Assembly (NCBI GenBank): GCA_001544595.2
Contig: FCOH02000003.1
Span: 1-64,000 of the forward strand
DNA from: Caballeronia peredens
Lineage (GTDB): Bacteria; Pseudomonadota; Gammaproteobacteria; Burkholderiales; Burkholderiaceae
DNA: 64,000 bases
Direction of reading: 5' to 3'
Shown here: in pieces, positions 9,954 to 18,095 of the stretch
Numbering within the stretch: position 1 is the first letter of the stretch
Layout: each line of letters begins with the position of its first letter
Notes under the pieces: generated by a model
Told to the model about the DNA's origin: nothing
The model's input: only the letters and a program-made list of their open reading frames with translations
Databases searched by the model: none
Position numbers and translations under genes: made by a program

Positions 9954-11792
9954 TCAGGTCCACGGAACGTGCACGCGATCCAGATTCCGGTCGAGCTGAA
10001 AGGCCGCGCTGATGAGCGCGAGATGCGTCAGCGCCTGAGGAAAATTGCCCAGCGCCTCGCCGCTCGTCGCCACTTCCTCGGAGAACAGCCCGACGTGATT
10101 GGCATACGCGAGCATCTTCTCGAAGACGAGCCGCCCTTCGTCGACCCGTCCCGCGCGCGCGAGCGCTTCCGCATACCAGAACGAGCACGCCGAGAAGCCG
10201 CCCTCGGTGCCGGGCAGGCCGTCGAGTGTCGAGCCGCGCGAGTAGCGGAAGATCAGCGGATCGACGCGCAGGCCGCGCCCGATCGCATCGAGCGTGCCGA
10301 TCCAGCGCGGATCCTTCGGGCCGATGAAGCGCACGAGCGGCATCATCAGCGTGGAGGCGTCGAGGGTCGTCGAACCGGGCGTCTGCACGAAGCTCTGCAG
10401 ATCGTCGTTCCAGAACTGCTCGTGGATGTCGCGATGAATTTCATCGCGCGTCTTGAACCAGATGGCGAGCGGCGCGGGCAGCGAGCGCTTTTCCGCGAGG
10501 CGCAGCGCGCGATCCACCGTCACCCAGCACATCAGGCGCGAATGCAGCAGCGGCCGGATGCCGTTGCGGAATTCCCAGATGCCGTTATCCGCGTCGCGCC
10601 AGTGCTCGACGACGTAATCGACGGTGCGCGTCACGTGGCGCCAGCCATCGTAAGAAATGGCCGCGCCGTATTTGTTGTAGAGATAAACGGAATCCAGCAG
10701 CGCGCCGTACACGTCGAGCTGGATCTGATCGCGCGCCTCATTGCCGATGACCACTTTTCCGGGCATCTCGCCGACGAGGCTTTCGAGCGCCGATTCGGCG
10801 AGCGCGTCTTCGCCGTCGACCGCGTACATGACGCGCAGTTGGCCGTGCGCGCTGCAATCGCGGCTGCGCTCGGCGATCCATTTCATGAAGCGTTCGGCTT
10901 CGCCTGTGTAGCCGAGCCGCAGCAGCGCGTACACGGAAAACGCGGCGTCGCGTATCCATGTGAAGCGATAGTCCCAGCGACGCGATCCGTCCTGCGCCTC
11001 GGGCAAGCCGAATGTGGGCGCCGCGACGATCGCGCCGAATTCCTCCGAACTCAGGAGCTTCAGCGTCAGCGCCGAGCGCAGCACGACTTCGCGGTAGCGT
11101 CCGCGATACGTCGAGCGCGACGACCATTCCTTCCAGAAGTCGATGGTGCCGGCGAGCACGGCATCGTGGTTCGCTGCAAGTTCCGCGAGTCCTTCGCTCG
11201 CACCGAACGCGAAGCACGCGCACTCGCCTTCTCCGAGATCGAGTGTGGCGCGCGCGCCCTGTTCTTCGATCGAAAGCGGCACGTTCGCAAGCAGCCGCAC
11301 GGGCGGCGAGCCATCGGCGCAGGCGAACTCGACGCCCTGCTCCACCGCGCGCGCAGCATGCCCGGCGCGCGCAAAATCGAAGCGCGGATCGCAGCGTACG
11401 TCGAGCGTCATGCGGCCGTACACGAGCCGCACGATGCGCAGCACGCAGTTCGGCACGCTATCGGCGGGCGTGGCGCTCGGCGCGACCGGCATCAGGTCGA
11501 GCAGTTCGCACACGCCGTCGCGCGTCATGAAGCGCGTGAGCAGCACGTTGGTTTCGGGCAGATACATCTGCTTGACGTTGGCGTTCGGCTCGCGCGGCGT
11601 GATCGAGAAGGCGCCGCCGCGCTCGCGGTCGAGCAGCGCGGCGAAGAGCGTGGGCGAATCGATGCGCGGATAGCACATGAAGTCGATCGCGCCGCACAGC
11701 GACACGAGCGCCGCCGTCTTCATGTTGCCGATCATGCCGCGTCCGTCGACGGGCAACGCGTCCGGTGAAACCCTGGCGGGATGATGTCCCAT
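9954..11792 (-). CDS. Glycoside hydrolase family 15 (glucoamylase/trehalase-like)
   Basis: GH15 (alpha/alpha)6-barrel enzyme of 612 aa that would release glucose from alpha-glucosidic substrates. Typical parts are an N-terminal beta-sandwich, WDYRFTWIRDAAF near the middle and GGFSACSFWYAEALARAGR near the C-terminus. No signal peptide is seen, so it should be cytoplasmic; cytoplasmic GH15 enzymes of this shape include trehalases and glucoamylases acting on glycogen or maltodextrin. I use ATG 11792 because the part before it (frame open to 11840) is not family-like. It lies about 70 bases upstream of dhaL on the same strand. Exact substrate is not readable from sequence. Confidence 0.88.
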   Translation of the reverse strand: MGHHPARVSPDALPVDGRGMIGNMKTAALVSLCGAIDFMCYPRIDSPTLFAALLDRERGGAFSITPREPNANVKQMYLPETNVLLTRFMTRDGVCELLDLMPVAPSATPADSVPNCVLRIVRLVYGRMTLDVRCDPRFDFARAGHAARAVEQGVEFACADGSPPVRLLANVPLSIEEQGARATLDLGEGECACFAFGASEGLAELAANHDAVLAGTIDFWKEWSSRSTYRGRYREVVLRSALTLKLLSSEEFGAIVAAPTFGLPEAQDGSRRWDYRFTWIRDAAFSVYALLRLGYTGEAERFMKWIAERSRDCSAHGQLRVMYAVDGEDALAESALESLVGEMPGKVVIGNEARDQIQLDVYGALLDSVYLYNKYGAAISYDGWRHVTRTVDYVVEHWRDADNGIWEFRNGIRPLLHSRLMCWVTVDRALRLAEKRSLPAPLAIWFKTRDEIHRDIHEQFWNDDLQSFVQTPGSTTLDASTLMMPLVRFIGPKDPRWIGTLDAIGRGLRVDPLIFRYSRGSTLDGLPGTEGGFSACSFWYAEALARAGRVDEGRLVFEKMLAYANHVGLFSEEVATSGEALGNFPQALTHLALISAAFQLDRNLDRVHVPWT

Positions 11793-11900
11793 TGAGATGT
11801 GCTCCGACGAGCCCCGAAAGGCGCACGTGTCGGGCAGCAAGTCATATTCCTGTCGAAAGCGACAGATTCACCGGACGGGACAAACGCTGGACAGCGCGGC

Positions 11901-12128
11901 TCAACGGGCGACGGTTTGTTCACCCGGCGACGATTGCGCTTCGGCCGGCGCGACGTCGAAGCCGGCCGCGCTCGCCGCCGTCTCGTGCGTGGCGGCGAGC
12001 GCGGACTGAGCCGGCACGGGCGCGTCCGCATGGCGCGACCTGCCGAAACTCGCGATATACAGCACGGCCGCCACGGCGACGCCCACCAGCACCGCCGCGA
12101 CCGCCACGCCGGACGTCTTTCGTCTCAT
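11901..12128 (-). CDS. Small single-pass membrane protein, unknown function
   Basis: A 75-aa frame beginning MRRKTSGVAVAAVLVG. Residues about 7-27 are one hydrophobic segment, and the rest is Ala/Pro/Ser/Gln-rich and probably periplasmic. CGGGAGACAAA directly before the ATG is a good ribosome site, which is the main reason to accept the gene. A longer in-frame opening to 12557 is antisense to the antiporter and is not used. I recognise no family. It is separated from the GH15 gene by about 110 bases on the same strand. Confidence 0.6.
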   Translation of the reverse strand: MRRKTSGVAVAAVLVGVAVAAVLYIASFGRSRHADAPVPAQSALAATHETAASAAGFDVAPAEAQSSPGEQTVAR

Positions 12129-12267
12129 TTTGTCTCCCGATCGGATACGATGACCCCCGGCTCGCGGCCCGGCCCCGCGTCGATGGTAGCAGCGCGGGGC
12201 GCCGGGCCTGCGTGGGCGGCCGCGCATTGCCGCACACGCCATTTCAAATCGAACCCGAGGAAAACTC

Positions 12268-13875
12268 ATGCACGCCGCCACGGCATTCAATCTGGTGCTC
12301 GTCTCGCTCATTGCGATCATCGCGCTCGAAGTGCTCGCCCGGCGCCTGCGGCTGCCGCCCGCGGCCGCGCTGCTCGTCGGCGGTGTCGCGATGGCTTTCG
12401 TGCCGGGCCTGCCGCCCGTCGAACTGGATCCGGAGCTGGTGCTCGTCGTGTTCCTGCCGCCGCTCCTGATGTACGGCGCGTACTTCTTCGTGTGGGACGA
12501 CTTCAAGCGCAATCTGAGCGGCATTCTGCTGCTGGCGATCGGCGCGGTCGCCTTCACGACCTTCGTGGTCGGCGTGGCGGTTCATCTCGTCGTGCCCGAA
12601 CTGCCGTGGGCGGCGTGCTTCGCGCTCGGTGCCGTGGTGTCGCCGCCCGATGCCGTCGCCGCGAAGGCCGTGCTCGAACGCGTCGCGCTGCCGCGCCGCC
12701 TGATGGTGCTGCTCGAAGGCGAAAGCTTGCTCAACGACGCCGCCGGTCTCGTGCTGTTCCGCTTCGCGCTCGTCGCGGCGATGAGCGGCGTGTTCAGCGC
12801 GCCGCGTGCCGTCGCCAGCTTCGCGGGACTCGCGATCGGCGGGATCGTCGTCGGGATCGTGGCGGGTTTCATCGCCGTGAAGATCATGCGCGCGCTAGAG
12901 GACGACTATCTCGTCATCACCACGTCGATGCTCACGTCTTGGGTCAGTTATGTCGCGGGCGAGACGCTCGGCGTGTCGAGCGTCATCGCGACGGTCACAT
13001 GCGGCATGGTGGTCGGCTGGCATCAGCACGAGGTGTTCACCGCGGCCCAGCGCATGCGCGGCACGGCGTTCTGGCAGGTCGTCGTGTTCGTGCTGGAGGC
13101 GCTCGTCTTCGTGCTGATCGGGCTGTCGCTGCGCGGCATCGCGATTCGCCTCGGCGGTGTCGGCGATGCCTTCTCGTTGCTCGGGCCCGCGACCATCGCG
13201 GTGATTGCCGTCGTGATCCTGTCGCGCTTCGTGTGGGTGTTCGGCACCGAAGCGGTGAAGTGGATCGCGTGGGTCGCCGCGGGCGGCAAGCGTTCCGATG
13301 GCGAGGCCCGCTCCATTGCACCGGACTGGCGCGCGGCAACCGTGGTCAGCTGGGCCGGCATGCGCGGCGTGGTGACGCTGGCGGTCGCGCTGTCGCTGCC
13401 CGAGACGATGCCCGGGCGCGATCTGATTCTGTTCGCGGGCTTCGCGGTGATTCTCGTCACCGTGCTCCTGCAAGGCGCGACGATCGGACCGCTGATCGCG
13501 TGGCTGTCGCTCGCGCGCGGACATGAACGCTCGGCGCGGCATCTCAGCGAGCCGCAGGCGTGGGCGCGCCTCGAAGACGCGCAACTGAGCGCGATCCAGC
13601 CGCTCGTGCACGATGCCGACGGCAACGTGATCCATCCGCGGCTGCTCGAACAGTACTCGTATCGCGCGACGCTCACGAAGCGCTTCGAGGACATGGAGGA
13701 TTTCCCGACCGACGCGCGGCACGCGCATTACGACGTCGTGCTCGCCGCGATCGCGGCCGGGCGTGCGGAACTGCTGCGGCTGCATCGCGCCGGGCAGATT
13801 CACGACGAGCTTCTGCATTCGATGGAACACGACCTCGACCTGCAGGAGATCATCGCCCTTCACTCGCGCGGTTGA
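12268..13875 (+). CDS. Na+/H+ antiporter, CPA1 family
   Basis: Inner-membrane cation/proton antiporter of 535 aa with about 12 hydrophobic segments in residues 1-410. The ion-binding region VSPPDAVAAKAVLER and the LEGESLLNDAAGLV motif are the CPA1 signatures. The last 120 residues are hydrophilic and probably cytoplasmic, as in YjcE-type bacterial members. CCCGAGGAAAACTC precedes the ATG. Its 3' end overlaps the convergent downstream gene by 16 bases. A LysR regulator resembling NhaR is found 2.8 kb away, but nothing shows it controls this gene. Confidence 0.92.
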   Translation: MHAATAFNLVLVSLIAIIALEVLARRLRLPPAAALLVGGVAMAFVPGLPPVELDPELVLVVFLPPLLMYGAYFFVWDDFKRNLSGILLLAIGAVAFTTFVVGVAVHLVVPELPWAACFALGAVVSPPDAVAAKAVLERVALPRRLMVLLEGESLLNDAAGLVLFRFALVAAMSGVFSAPRAVASFAGLAIGGIVVGIVAGFIAVKIMRALEDDYLVITTSMLTSWVSYVAGETLGVSSVIATVTCGMVVGWHQHEVFTAAQRMRGTAFWQVVVFVLEALVFVLIGLSLRGIAIRLGGVGDAFSLLGPATIAVIAVVILSRFVWVFGTEAVKWIAWVAAGGKRSDGEARSIAPDWRAATVVSWAGMRGVVTLAVALSLPETMPGRDLILFAGFAVILVTVLLQGATIGPLIAWLSLARGHERSARHLSEPQAWARLEDAQLSAIQPLVHDADGNVIHPRLLEQYSYRATLTKRFEDMEDFPTDARHAHYDVVLAAIAAGRAELLRLHRAGQIHDELLHSMEHDLDLQEIIALHSRG

Positions 13876-15419
13876 GCATCCGAATGCGATGGAGCGGCGA
13901 GCGGCGTGTCGTCGGATGAATCGTCGCACGGCGTCCACGCGCGAGCGGTCACGCCGGCGCGCGCGTTGTTTTTCAGGCGGATGAGCCACTGGCCCGCGGA
14001 CGCGCGGCGCACGCGGCCCCGCACGGTGGTCGGCGCGAGCGCGACGAGAATCATGTGGCCGTCGCCGCGCGCGCCTCGTCCGAGATGCACGACGGTGCAC
14101 AGCGCGTCGCCGCCGCGCACGTAATTGCCGATTTCGCCGCGCGCGAGCCACGCGCTCTCGACGCCGTCGGGCGGCACGATCTGGACGTCGACGTCGGGAT
14201 CGGCGCCATCAGTACCGTCGGCACCGTCGGCTGATAGCCAGATTTCCGCGAAAACCGGCGACGCGCAATCCGCGCGCACCGGCCAGCGCAATTCCGCGCG
14301 ATCCACAATCCTGAAAGCGCTGCGGCATTGCGACAGATCGCCGTTGCCGGACGGCAGCACGACCGAGCACGCGCCCGTGTCCATCAGTTCGTCGAGCGCG
14401 CCTTCGATGAGCGAACTGCCGTCCTGCTGCCACGCGGCATTGCCGGCGTTCAGGCTGACCAGCGCATGACAGTCCGCTCCGCCGATGTCCCGCGCACGCT
14501 GCGCGATGTAACGCACCGCATCGAGCAGATCGGCGTCGGGGCTCGGTCCGAAGGCGTCGCGCGCGATGCGGTTGCGCCGCCTGAGCTGCACGCCGATCAT
14601 CGGCAGGGGCGGCTCGTGATCGTCGGCGTTTCCCATCGCACGCGACGGATAGCGGCCCGCAAGCTCGGCGGCGCTCGCGCCGTCGCTCGCCTGCCGGTCG
14701 AGCCGATCGAGCCGATAGATGCGCGCGTCGCCGGCGGCGCGGGGAATCTCGTCCGCGGGGAACGCGTCGGCGAGGATCGCGTCCATCTGACTTTTCAGCA
14801 GTTCGCTTCCGTAACCGAGCCCGCTCGCCGAATTCGCCGTGTCGTTCTGATTCCAGAAGCACTGAAAGCGCGTGCGCGTGCCGAAAGCATCTTCGGCATA
14901 ACGCCGATGCAGAAACGAAAGGTTCTCTTCGCAGACGCCGACGACCGCGCGCCCGGGTCCGTCGCGCATCGGCGCGGGCCTGAGCGACGCATGATCCGGG
15001 CGCAGGCGGTGCAGGCGCGCGTCGCCGTGCGACGAGATCGCAAAGGCTTCGGTGAAGCGCTCGAACTTGCCGGCGAGGTCGGTGCCCAGATGCGCGAAGA
15101 AATCGCGCGTCACGTGGGCGGTGCAGAAGCGCGTGCCGGCGAGCACGGACGGCGGATCGCGATAGAGCGCCGACATCCAGATCCAGTCCTGCCAGCCGTT
15201 GCGGTCGATCGCGTGCGCGAGCTGCTGCGCGCTGTCGCCGCCCTGCTTCATTTCGATAGCGATGGGGAAGCGGACGCGCGGCACGCCGCCCGAGTCACGG
15301 TAGTGCGTGACGTTTGCCCAGACGAGGTAAGGATCGAGCCGCGTGTCGGACGCAAGCGCGGGCCGCGCGACAGGGTCGATGCAATCGCGCGCGGCGCCGA
15401 TCTCCCAATGCGGGCTCAT
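13860..15419 (-). CDS. Subtilase (S8)-like protein apparently lacking the catalytic triad
   Basis: Protein of 519 aa with no signal peptide. Stretches such as PMIGVQLRRR, LLDAVRYIAQRA, DGSSLIEGALDELMDTGACSVVLPSGN look to me like bacterial S8-type peptidases, including the oxyanion asparagine (Asn359 in PSGN). The acidic site that normally reads DDG is CEEN here (163-166), the HGTHV site reads DGASA (246-250), and the protein ends before any GTSxAAP serine motif. I infer a pseudo-protease, or a truncated and decayed gene. The frame itself is uninterrupted and CAGGGAGGAGAGAATA precedes the ATG. Family assignment is by pattern memory only; an unrelated fold is possible. Confidence 0.6.
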   Translation of the reverse strand: MSPHWEIGAARDCIDPVARPALASDTRLDPYLVWANVTHYRDSGGVPRVRFPIAIEMKQGGDSAQQLAHAIDRNGWQDWIWMSALYRDPPSVLAGTRFCTAHVTRDFFAHLGTDLAGKFERFTEAFAISSHGDARLHRLRPDHASLRPAPMRDGPGRAVVGVCEENLSFLHRRYAEDAFGTRTRFQCFWNQNDTANSASGLGYGSELLKSQMDAILADAFPADEIPRAAGDARIYRLDRLDRQASDGASAAELAGRYPSRAMGNADDHEPPLPMIGVQLRRRNRIARDAFGPSPDADLLDAVRYIAQRARDIGGADCHALVSLNAGNAAWQQDGSSLIEGALDELMDTGACSVVLPSGNGDLSQCRSAFRIVDRAELRWPVRADCASPVFAEIWLSADGADGTDGADPDVDVQIVPPDGVESAWLARGEIGNYVRGGDALCTVVHLGRGARGDGHMILVALAPTTVRGRVRRASAGQWLIRLKNNARAGVTARAWTPCDDSSDDTPLAAPSHSDAQPRE

Positions 15420-15711
15420 TATTCTCTCCTCCCTGCGGCGTGCCGGGGAAGCGGGGCCGCACGCGTTGCGGCCCGATGCGATTCTTCATATCGCCGAGCG
15501 CGTCTGGCGCCCGTATCTGACGACGATTGCGCACGGCGGACGCGATCCGTCTCATCGGAATATTTCGGTAACCGAAAGGAATGAGCCGATCGCTACAACG
15601 CATACCGTAGTCACTTGGGACACGATTGGCAAGGCGAATCGACGCGCGAATGTTCGTCCTTTATCGCAACGCGCGCCGCCCGCGGGCGCGCGCCGAAATT
15701 CTTCAGTCGCT
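15420..15711. other. Intergenic region with palindrome
   Basis: No credible gene. A 15-base dyad, TTTCGGT-A-ACCGAAA, lies at 15563-15577 inside a looser CTCAT...ATGAG pair, about 145 bases upstream of the subtilase-like gene. A GC-rich self-complementary stretch (GCGCGCCGCCCGCGGGCGCGC, about 15670-15690) follows terC and may act as a terminator, but it has no T-run. Confidence 0.4.
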
Positions 15712-16542
15712 TCAAGTCGATAGCGCACGGCTCCCGGGTTTGTCCACAGCGTTGGTCACAGTTTCTGTGGATAAGCCCGGCGTGCTTTGTGTCCGCGCGT
15801 TCGCTTCTCGCCGCTCTCTCACACGCCGGGCGAAGAGATTCAAACCTTCGACGAATCCAGCAAAACCCATGGCCGCGTAAATGTAGCCCTTCGGCACGTG
15901 CGTGCCGAAACCTTCGGCGATCAGCGTCATCGCGATCACGAGCAGGAAAGAGAGCGCGAGCGTCACGATCGTCGGATTGCGCTCGATGAAGCGCGACAAC
16001 GGTTGCGCGGCGAACAGCATCGTGGCCACGGCGAAGATCACCGCGATATACATGATCGGCAGATGCTCCGTCATGCCGACCGCCGTGATGATGCTGTCGA
16101 CGGAGAACACGATATCGAGCAGCAGGATCTGGCCGATCGCGGCCCACGCCGTCATGGCGCCGACGCTCGACGCGACGCCGGGCGCGCCATGTGCGTCCTT
16201 GTTGACGTGATGATGCATTTCCTTCGTCGCCTTCCATACGAGGAACAGGCCGCCCGCGAGCAGAATGAGATCGCGCCACGAGAACGCATGATCGAACAGG
16301 GAGAAGACCGGCTCGGTCAGACGCGCGATCCACGCGACGGTGCCGAGCAAGGCGAGCCGCATCACGAGCGCGAGCATGATGCCGATGCGCTGCGTGCGCG
16401 CGCGCTGGGCCACCGGGAGCTTGTTGCTGAGTATCGAAATGAAGATGAGATTGTCGATGCCGAGCACCACTTCCATCACGATCAGCGTGACGAGCGCGGC
16501 CCACACGGCGGGATCGGCGGCAAGCGAGAGAAGATATTCCAT
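15712..16542 (-). CDS. TerC-family integral membrane protein
   Basis: Membrane protein of 276 aa with seven or more hydrophobic segments. It has the paired acidic TerC motifs [11 protein letters not shown] near residue 30 and [12 protein letters not shown] near residue 135. TerC proteins are linked to tellurite resistance and, in some bacteria, manganese export; here the substrate is unknown. The frame extends to 16689 into the divergent gene, so I start at ATG 16542, which begins the family N-terminus [11 protein letters not shown]. No clear ribosome site is seen. The divergently transcribed LysR-type regulator 145 bases away is a likely controller. Confidence 0.88.
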   Translation of the reverse strand: MEYLLSLAADPAVWAALVTLIVMEVVLGIDNLIFISILSNKLPVAQRARTQRIGIMLALVMRLALLGTVAWIARLTEPVFSLFDHAFSWRDLILLAGGLFLVWKATKEMHHHVNKDAHGAPGVASSVGAMTAWAAIGQILLLDIVFSVDSIITAVGMTEHLPIMYIAVIFAVATMLFAAQPLSRFIERNPTIVTLALSFLLVIAMTLIAEGFGTHVPKGYIYAAMGFAGFVEGLNLFARRVRERREANARTQSTPGLSTETVTNAVDKPGSRALST

Positions 16543-16631
16543 GAGTTTTGAATGGTTCGAATCGACTGGAGGATTCCCGCCATCATCCGTGTATCGTGTC
16601 GTCGAAAAAATCAGCGATAATCGAAGACAAA

Positions 16632-16648
16632 CTTCGGTTTTCTCGAAG
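16632..16648. promoter_or_regulatory. LysR-type binding site (T-N11-A) between terC and its divergent regulator
   Basis: CTTCG, seven bases (GTTTTCT), CGAAG forms a dyad with the T-N11-A core (T16634, A16646) of LysR-type boxes. It lies 40 bases before the regulator start and about 90 before terC, the usual place for autoregulation plus control of a divergent target. A near-copy sits just after the regulator gene (17571-17587). Confidence 0.5.
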
Positions 16649-16687
16649 CGTCCGAAATCGTGAAATGCATAACCGCGAGATGCACGC

Positions 16688-17569
16688 ATGCTGAACTATC
16701 GTCATCTGCATTACTTCTGGGTCGTCGTGAAGGAAGGCGGCTTCGCCCGCGCGGCGGAACGTCTCGACATGGCCGTGCAGACCATCAGCGCGCAGGTGCG
16801 CGAACTCGAAAAAGCGCTCGGCCACCAGTTGCTCAAGCCCGCCGGGCGCGGCGTGACAATGACTGAAGCAGGCCAGGCGGCCTACGCACGCGCCGAGGAA
16901 ATCTTCCAGATCGGCCAGCTGATTCACGACGAAGTGCGCGAAGCGGCAAGCGGCACGCTGGCGCGTCTCGCGGTCGGATTGTCGGACGGCATCTCGAAGC
17001 TCGCCGCGCATGCGCTGCTCGCGCCGGTGCTCGACAATCCCTCGTTACGACTGCTCTGCCACGAAGGCGAAACCGACGAACTGCTCGGCGAACTGGCGCT
17101 GCATCGGCTCGATCTCGTGCTTTCGAGCCATGCGGCGCCGCACAACCATAATCTGCGGCTCACGAGCGAGCGGCTGATCGCCTCGCCGGTGGACTGGTAC
17201 GGGCCGGCGTCGATCGTGCGCAAGAGCGCCATCGAGCAGTTTCCGGACAGTCTCGCTTCGTTGCCGATCCTTCTGCCGACGGGGCATTCGTCGCTGCGCG
17301 CCCGGCTCGACCGCTGGCTCGAAACGCAGGGCATCGCGCCGCGGATCGTCGGCGAATTCGAGGACAGCGCGCTCATGGCCGTGTTCGGCGCGCGCGGGCT
17401 CGGCGTGTTTCCGCTCGCCGAATTCGGTGCGGGCGATGCACCGCTGTTGCGCGGACTGCGCTGGCTCGGCCGCTCGCCGGACGTGAAAGAGGAAGTGCAT
17501 GCCATCGTCTCGCGACGCGGCCGGCATCATCCGCTCACACAACTCGTGCTCGCACGCGCGGCAACCTGA
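16688..17569 (+). CDS. LysR-family transcriptional regulator, NhaR-like
   Basis: DNA-binding regulator of 293 aa. The N-terminal winged helix-turn-helix ([17 protein letters not shown], then [14 protein letters not shown]) is closer to NhaR than to the average LysR protein. The C-terminal half is the periplasmic-binding-like effector domain. NhaR of E. coli activates the sodium antiporter nhaA in response to Na+. Here the divergent neighbour is terC, so an ion-related signal is plausible but not shown. The ATG overlaps no other gene. The T-N11-A dyad 40 bases upstream suggests autoregulation. Confidence 0.88.
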   Translation: MLNYRHLHYFWVVVKEGGFARAAERLDMAVQTISAQVRELEKALGHQLLKPAGRGVTMTEAGQAAYARAEEIFQIGQLIHDEVREAASGTLARLAVGLSDGISKLAAHALLAPVLDNPSLRLLCHEGETDELLGELALHRLDLVLSSHAAPHNHNLRLTSERLIASPVDWYGPASIVRKSAIEQFPDSLASLPILLPTGHSSLRARLDRWLETQGIAPRIVGEFEDSALMAVFGARGLGVFPLAEFGAGDAPLLRGLRWLGRSPDVKEEVHAIVSRRGRHHPLTQLVLARAAT

Positions 17570-17570
17570 A

Positions 17571-17594
17571 CTTCGGTTTTTTCGAAGTTTTTCT
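17571..17594 (+). terminator. Hairpin with T-rich tail after the NhaR-like gene
   Basis: Stem CTTCG/CGAAG (six pairs with flanking A and T) around GTTTTTT, followed by TTTTTCTT. It works on paper as a weak intrinsic terminator just after the stop codon. The same bases reproduce the LysR-type dyad found upstream of the gene, so it may instead or also be an operator for the next gene. Confidence 0.45.
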
Positions 17595-17664
17595 TCCGTT
17601 GCTTCTGCTTTTTCGTAGGTCTCCGGCGCCTTAGTCTGAACGCATGTCCAACAAGGAGACGTAC

Positions 17665-18060
17665 ATGAAAGTCCTGTTCAAGTCGCGCGATCCCGAAGCC
17701 ATTGCGATGCACGAGCTCGCGAAGGCACGCAGCGAATTCGTGTTCCGCCGCCTCGCGTGGCTCATTTCCAAGGCGACGGTCAGCCTGTCCGATATCAACG
17801 GCCCGCGCGGCGGCGTCGACAAGCGCTGCCAGGTCGAGGTGCAACTGGGGCGCGAGAACAAGGTCGTGGCGACATCGATTGCGCGCGACTGGCGAGGCGC
17901 GATCGACCTCGCGCTGGCCCGTGCAGTGCGCACGCTGGTGCGCAGGCGTCAGCAGGTCAAACCGACGCGGCGCGTGCGCGCCCGCGGCCTCGCATGGCAA
18001 CTCGCGCCGGAACCCGCGCTGCAGGACGCGCCAGTACCGCGCATGCGGTTGATCGGTTGA
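17665..18060 (+). CDS. HPF/RaiA-family ribosome-associated protein
   Basis: Small cytoplasmic protein of 131 aa with the S30AE-type pattern: an N-terminal beta strand (MKVLFKSRD), a helix ending RRLAWLISKA, then LSDINGPRGGVDKRCQVEVQL and a basic C-terminal helix ARAVRTLVRRR. Such proteins bind the 30S subunit and store or protect ribosomes in stress. ATG 17644 is in frame but has no ribosome site; AAGGAGACGTAC before ATG 17665 decides the start. An 8-base tandem repeat crosses the stop codon, so the tail may vary between strains. Confidence 0.78.
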   Translation: MKVLFKSRDPEAIAMHELAKARSEFVFRRLAWLISKATVSLSDINGPRGGVDKRCQVEVQLGRENKVVATSIARDWRGAIDLALARAVRTLVRRRQQVKPTRRVRARGLAWQLAPEPALQDAPVPRMRLIG

Positions 18061-18072
18061 TCGGTTGATCGA
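18049..18072. repeat. 8-base tandem repeat across the 3' end of the HPF/RaiA-like gene
   Basis: Three consecutive units, TTGATCGG, TTGATCGG, TTGATCGA. The stop codon TGA (18058-18060) lies inside the second unit. Because the unit is not a multiple of three, gain or loss of a copy would change the C-terminal residues. Confidence 0.85.
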
Positions 18073-18095
18073 CGGGCAAATGGTGCGCGGCGCAT

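Noticed and set aside
8223..11768. An 1181-codon open frame on the plus strand
   Set aside because: It runs antisense through dhaK, dhaL and the GH15 gene. Its product is Arg/His/Ala-rich low-complexity sequence, as expected from the GC3 bias of genes on the other strand.
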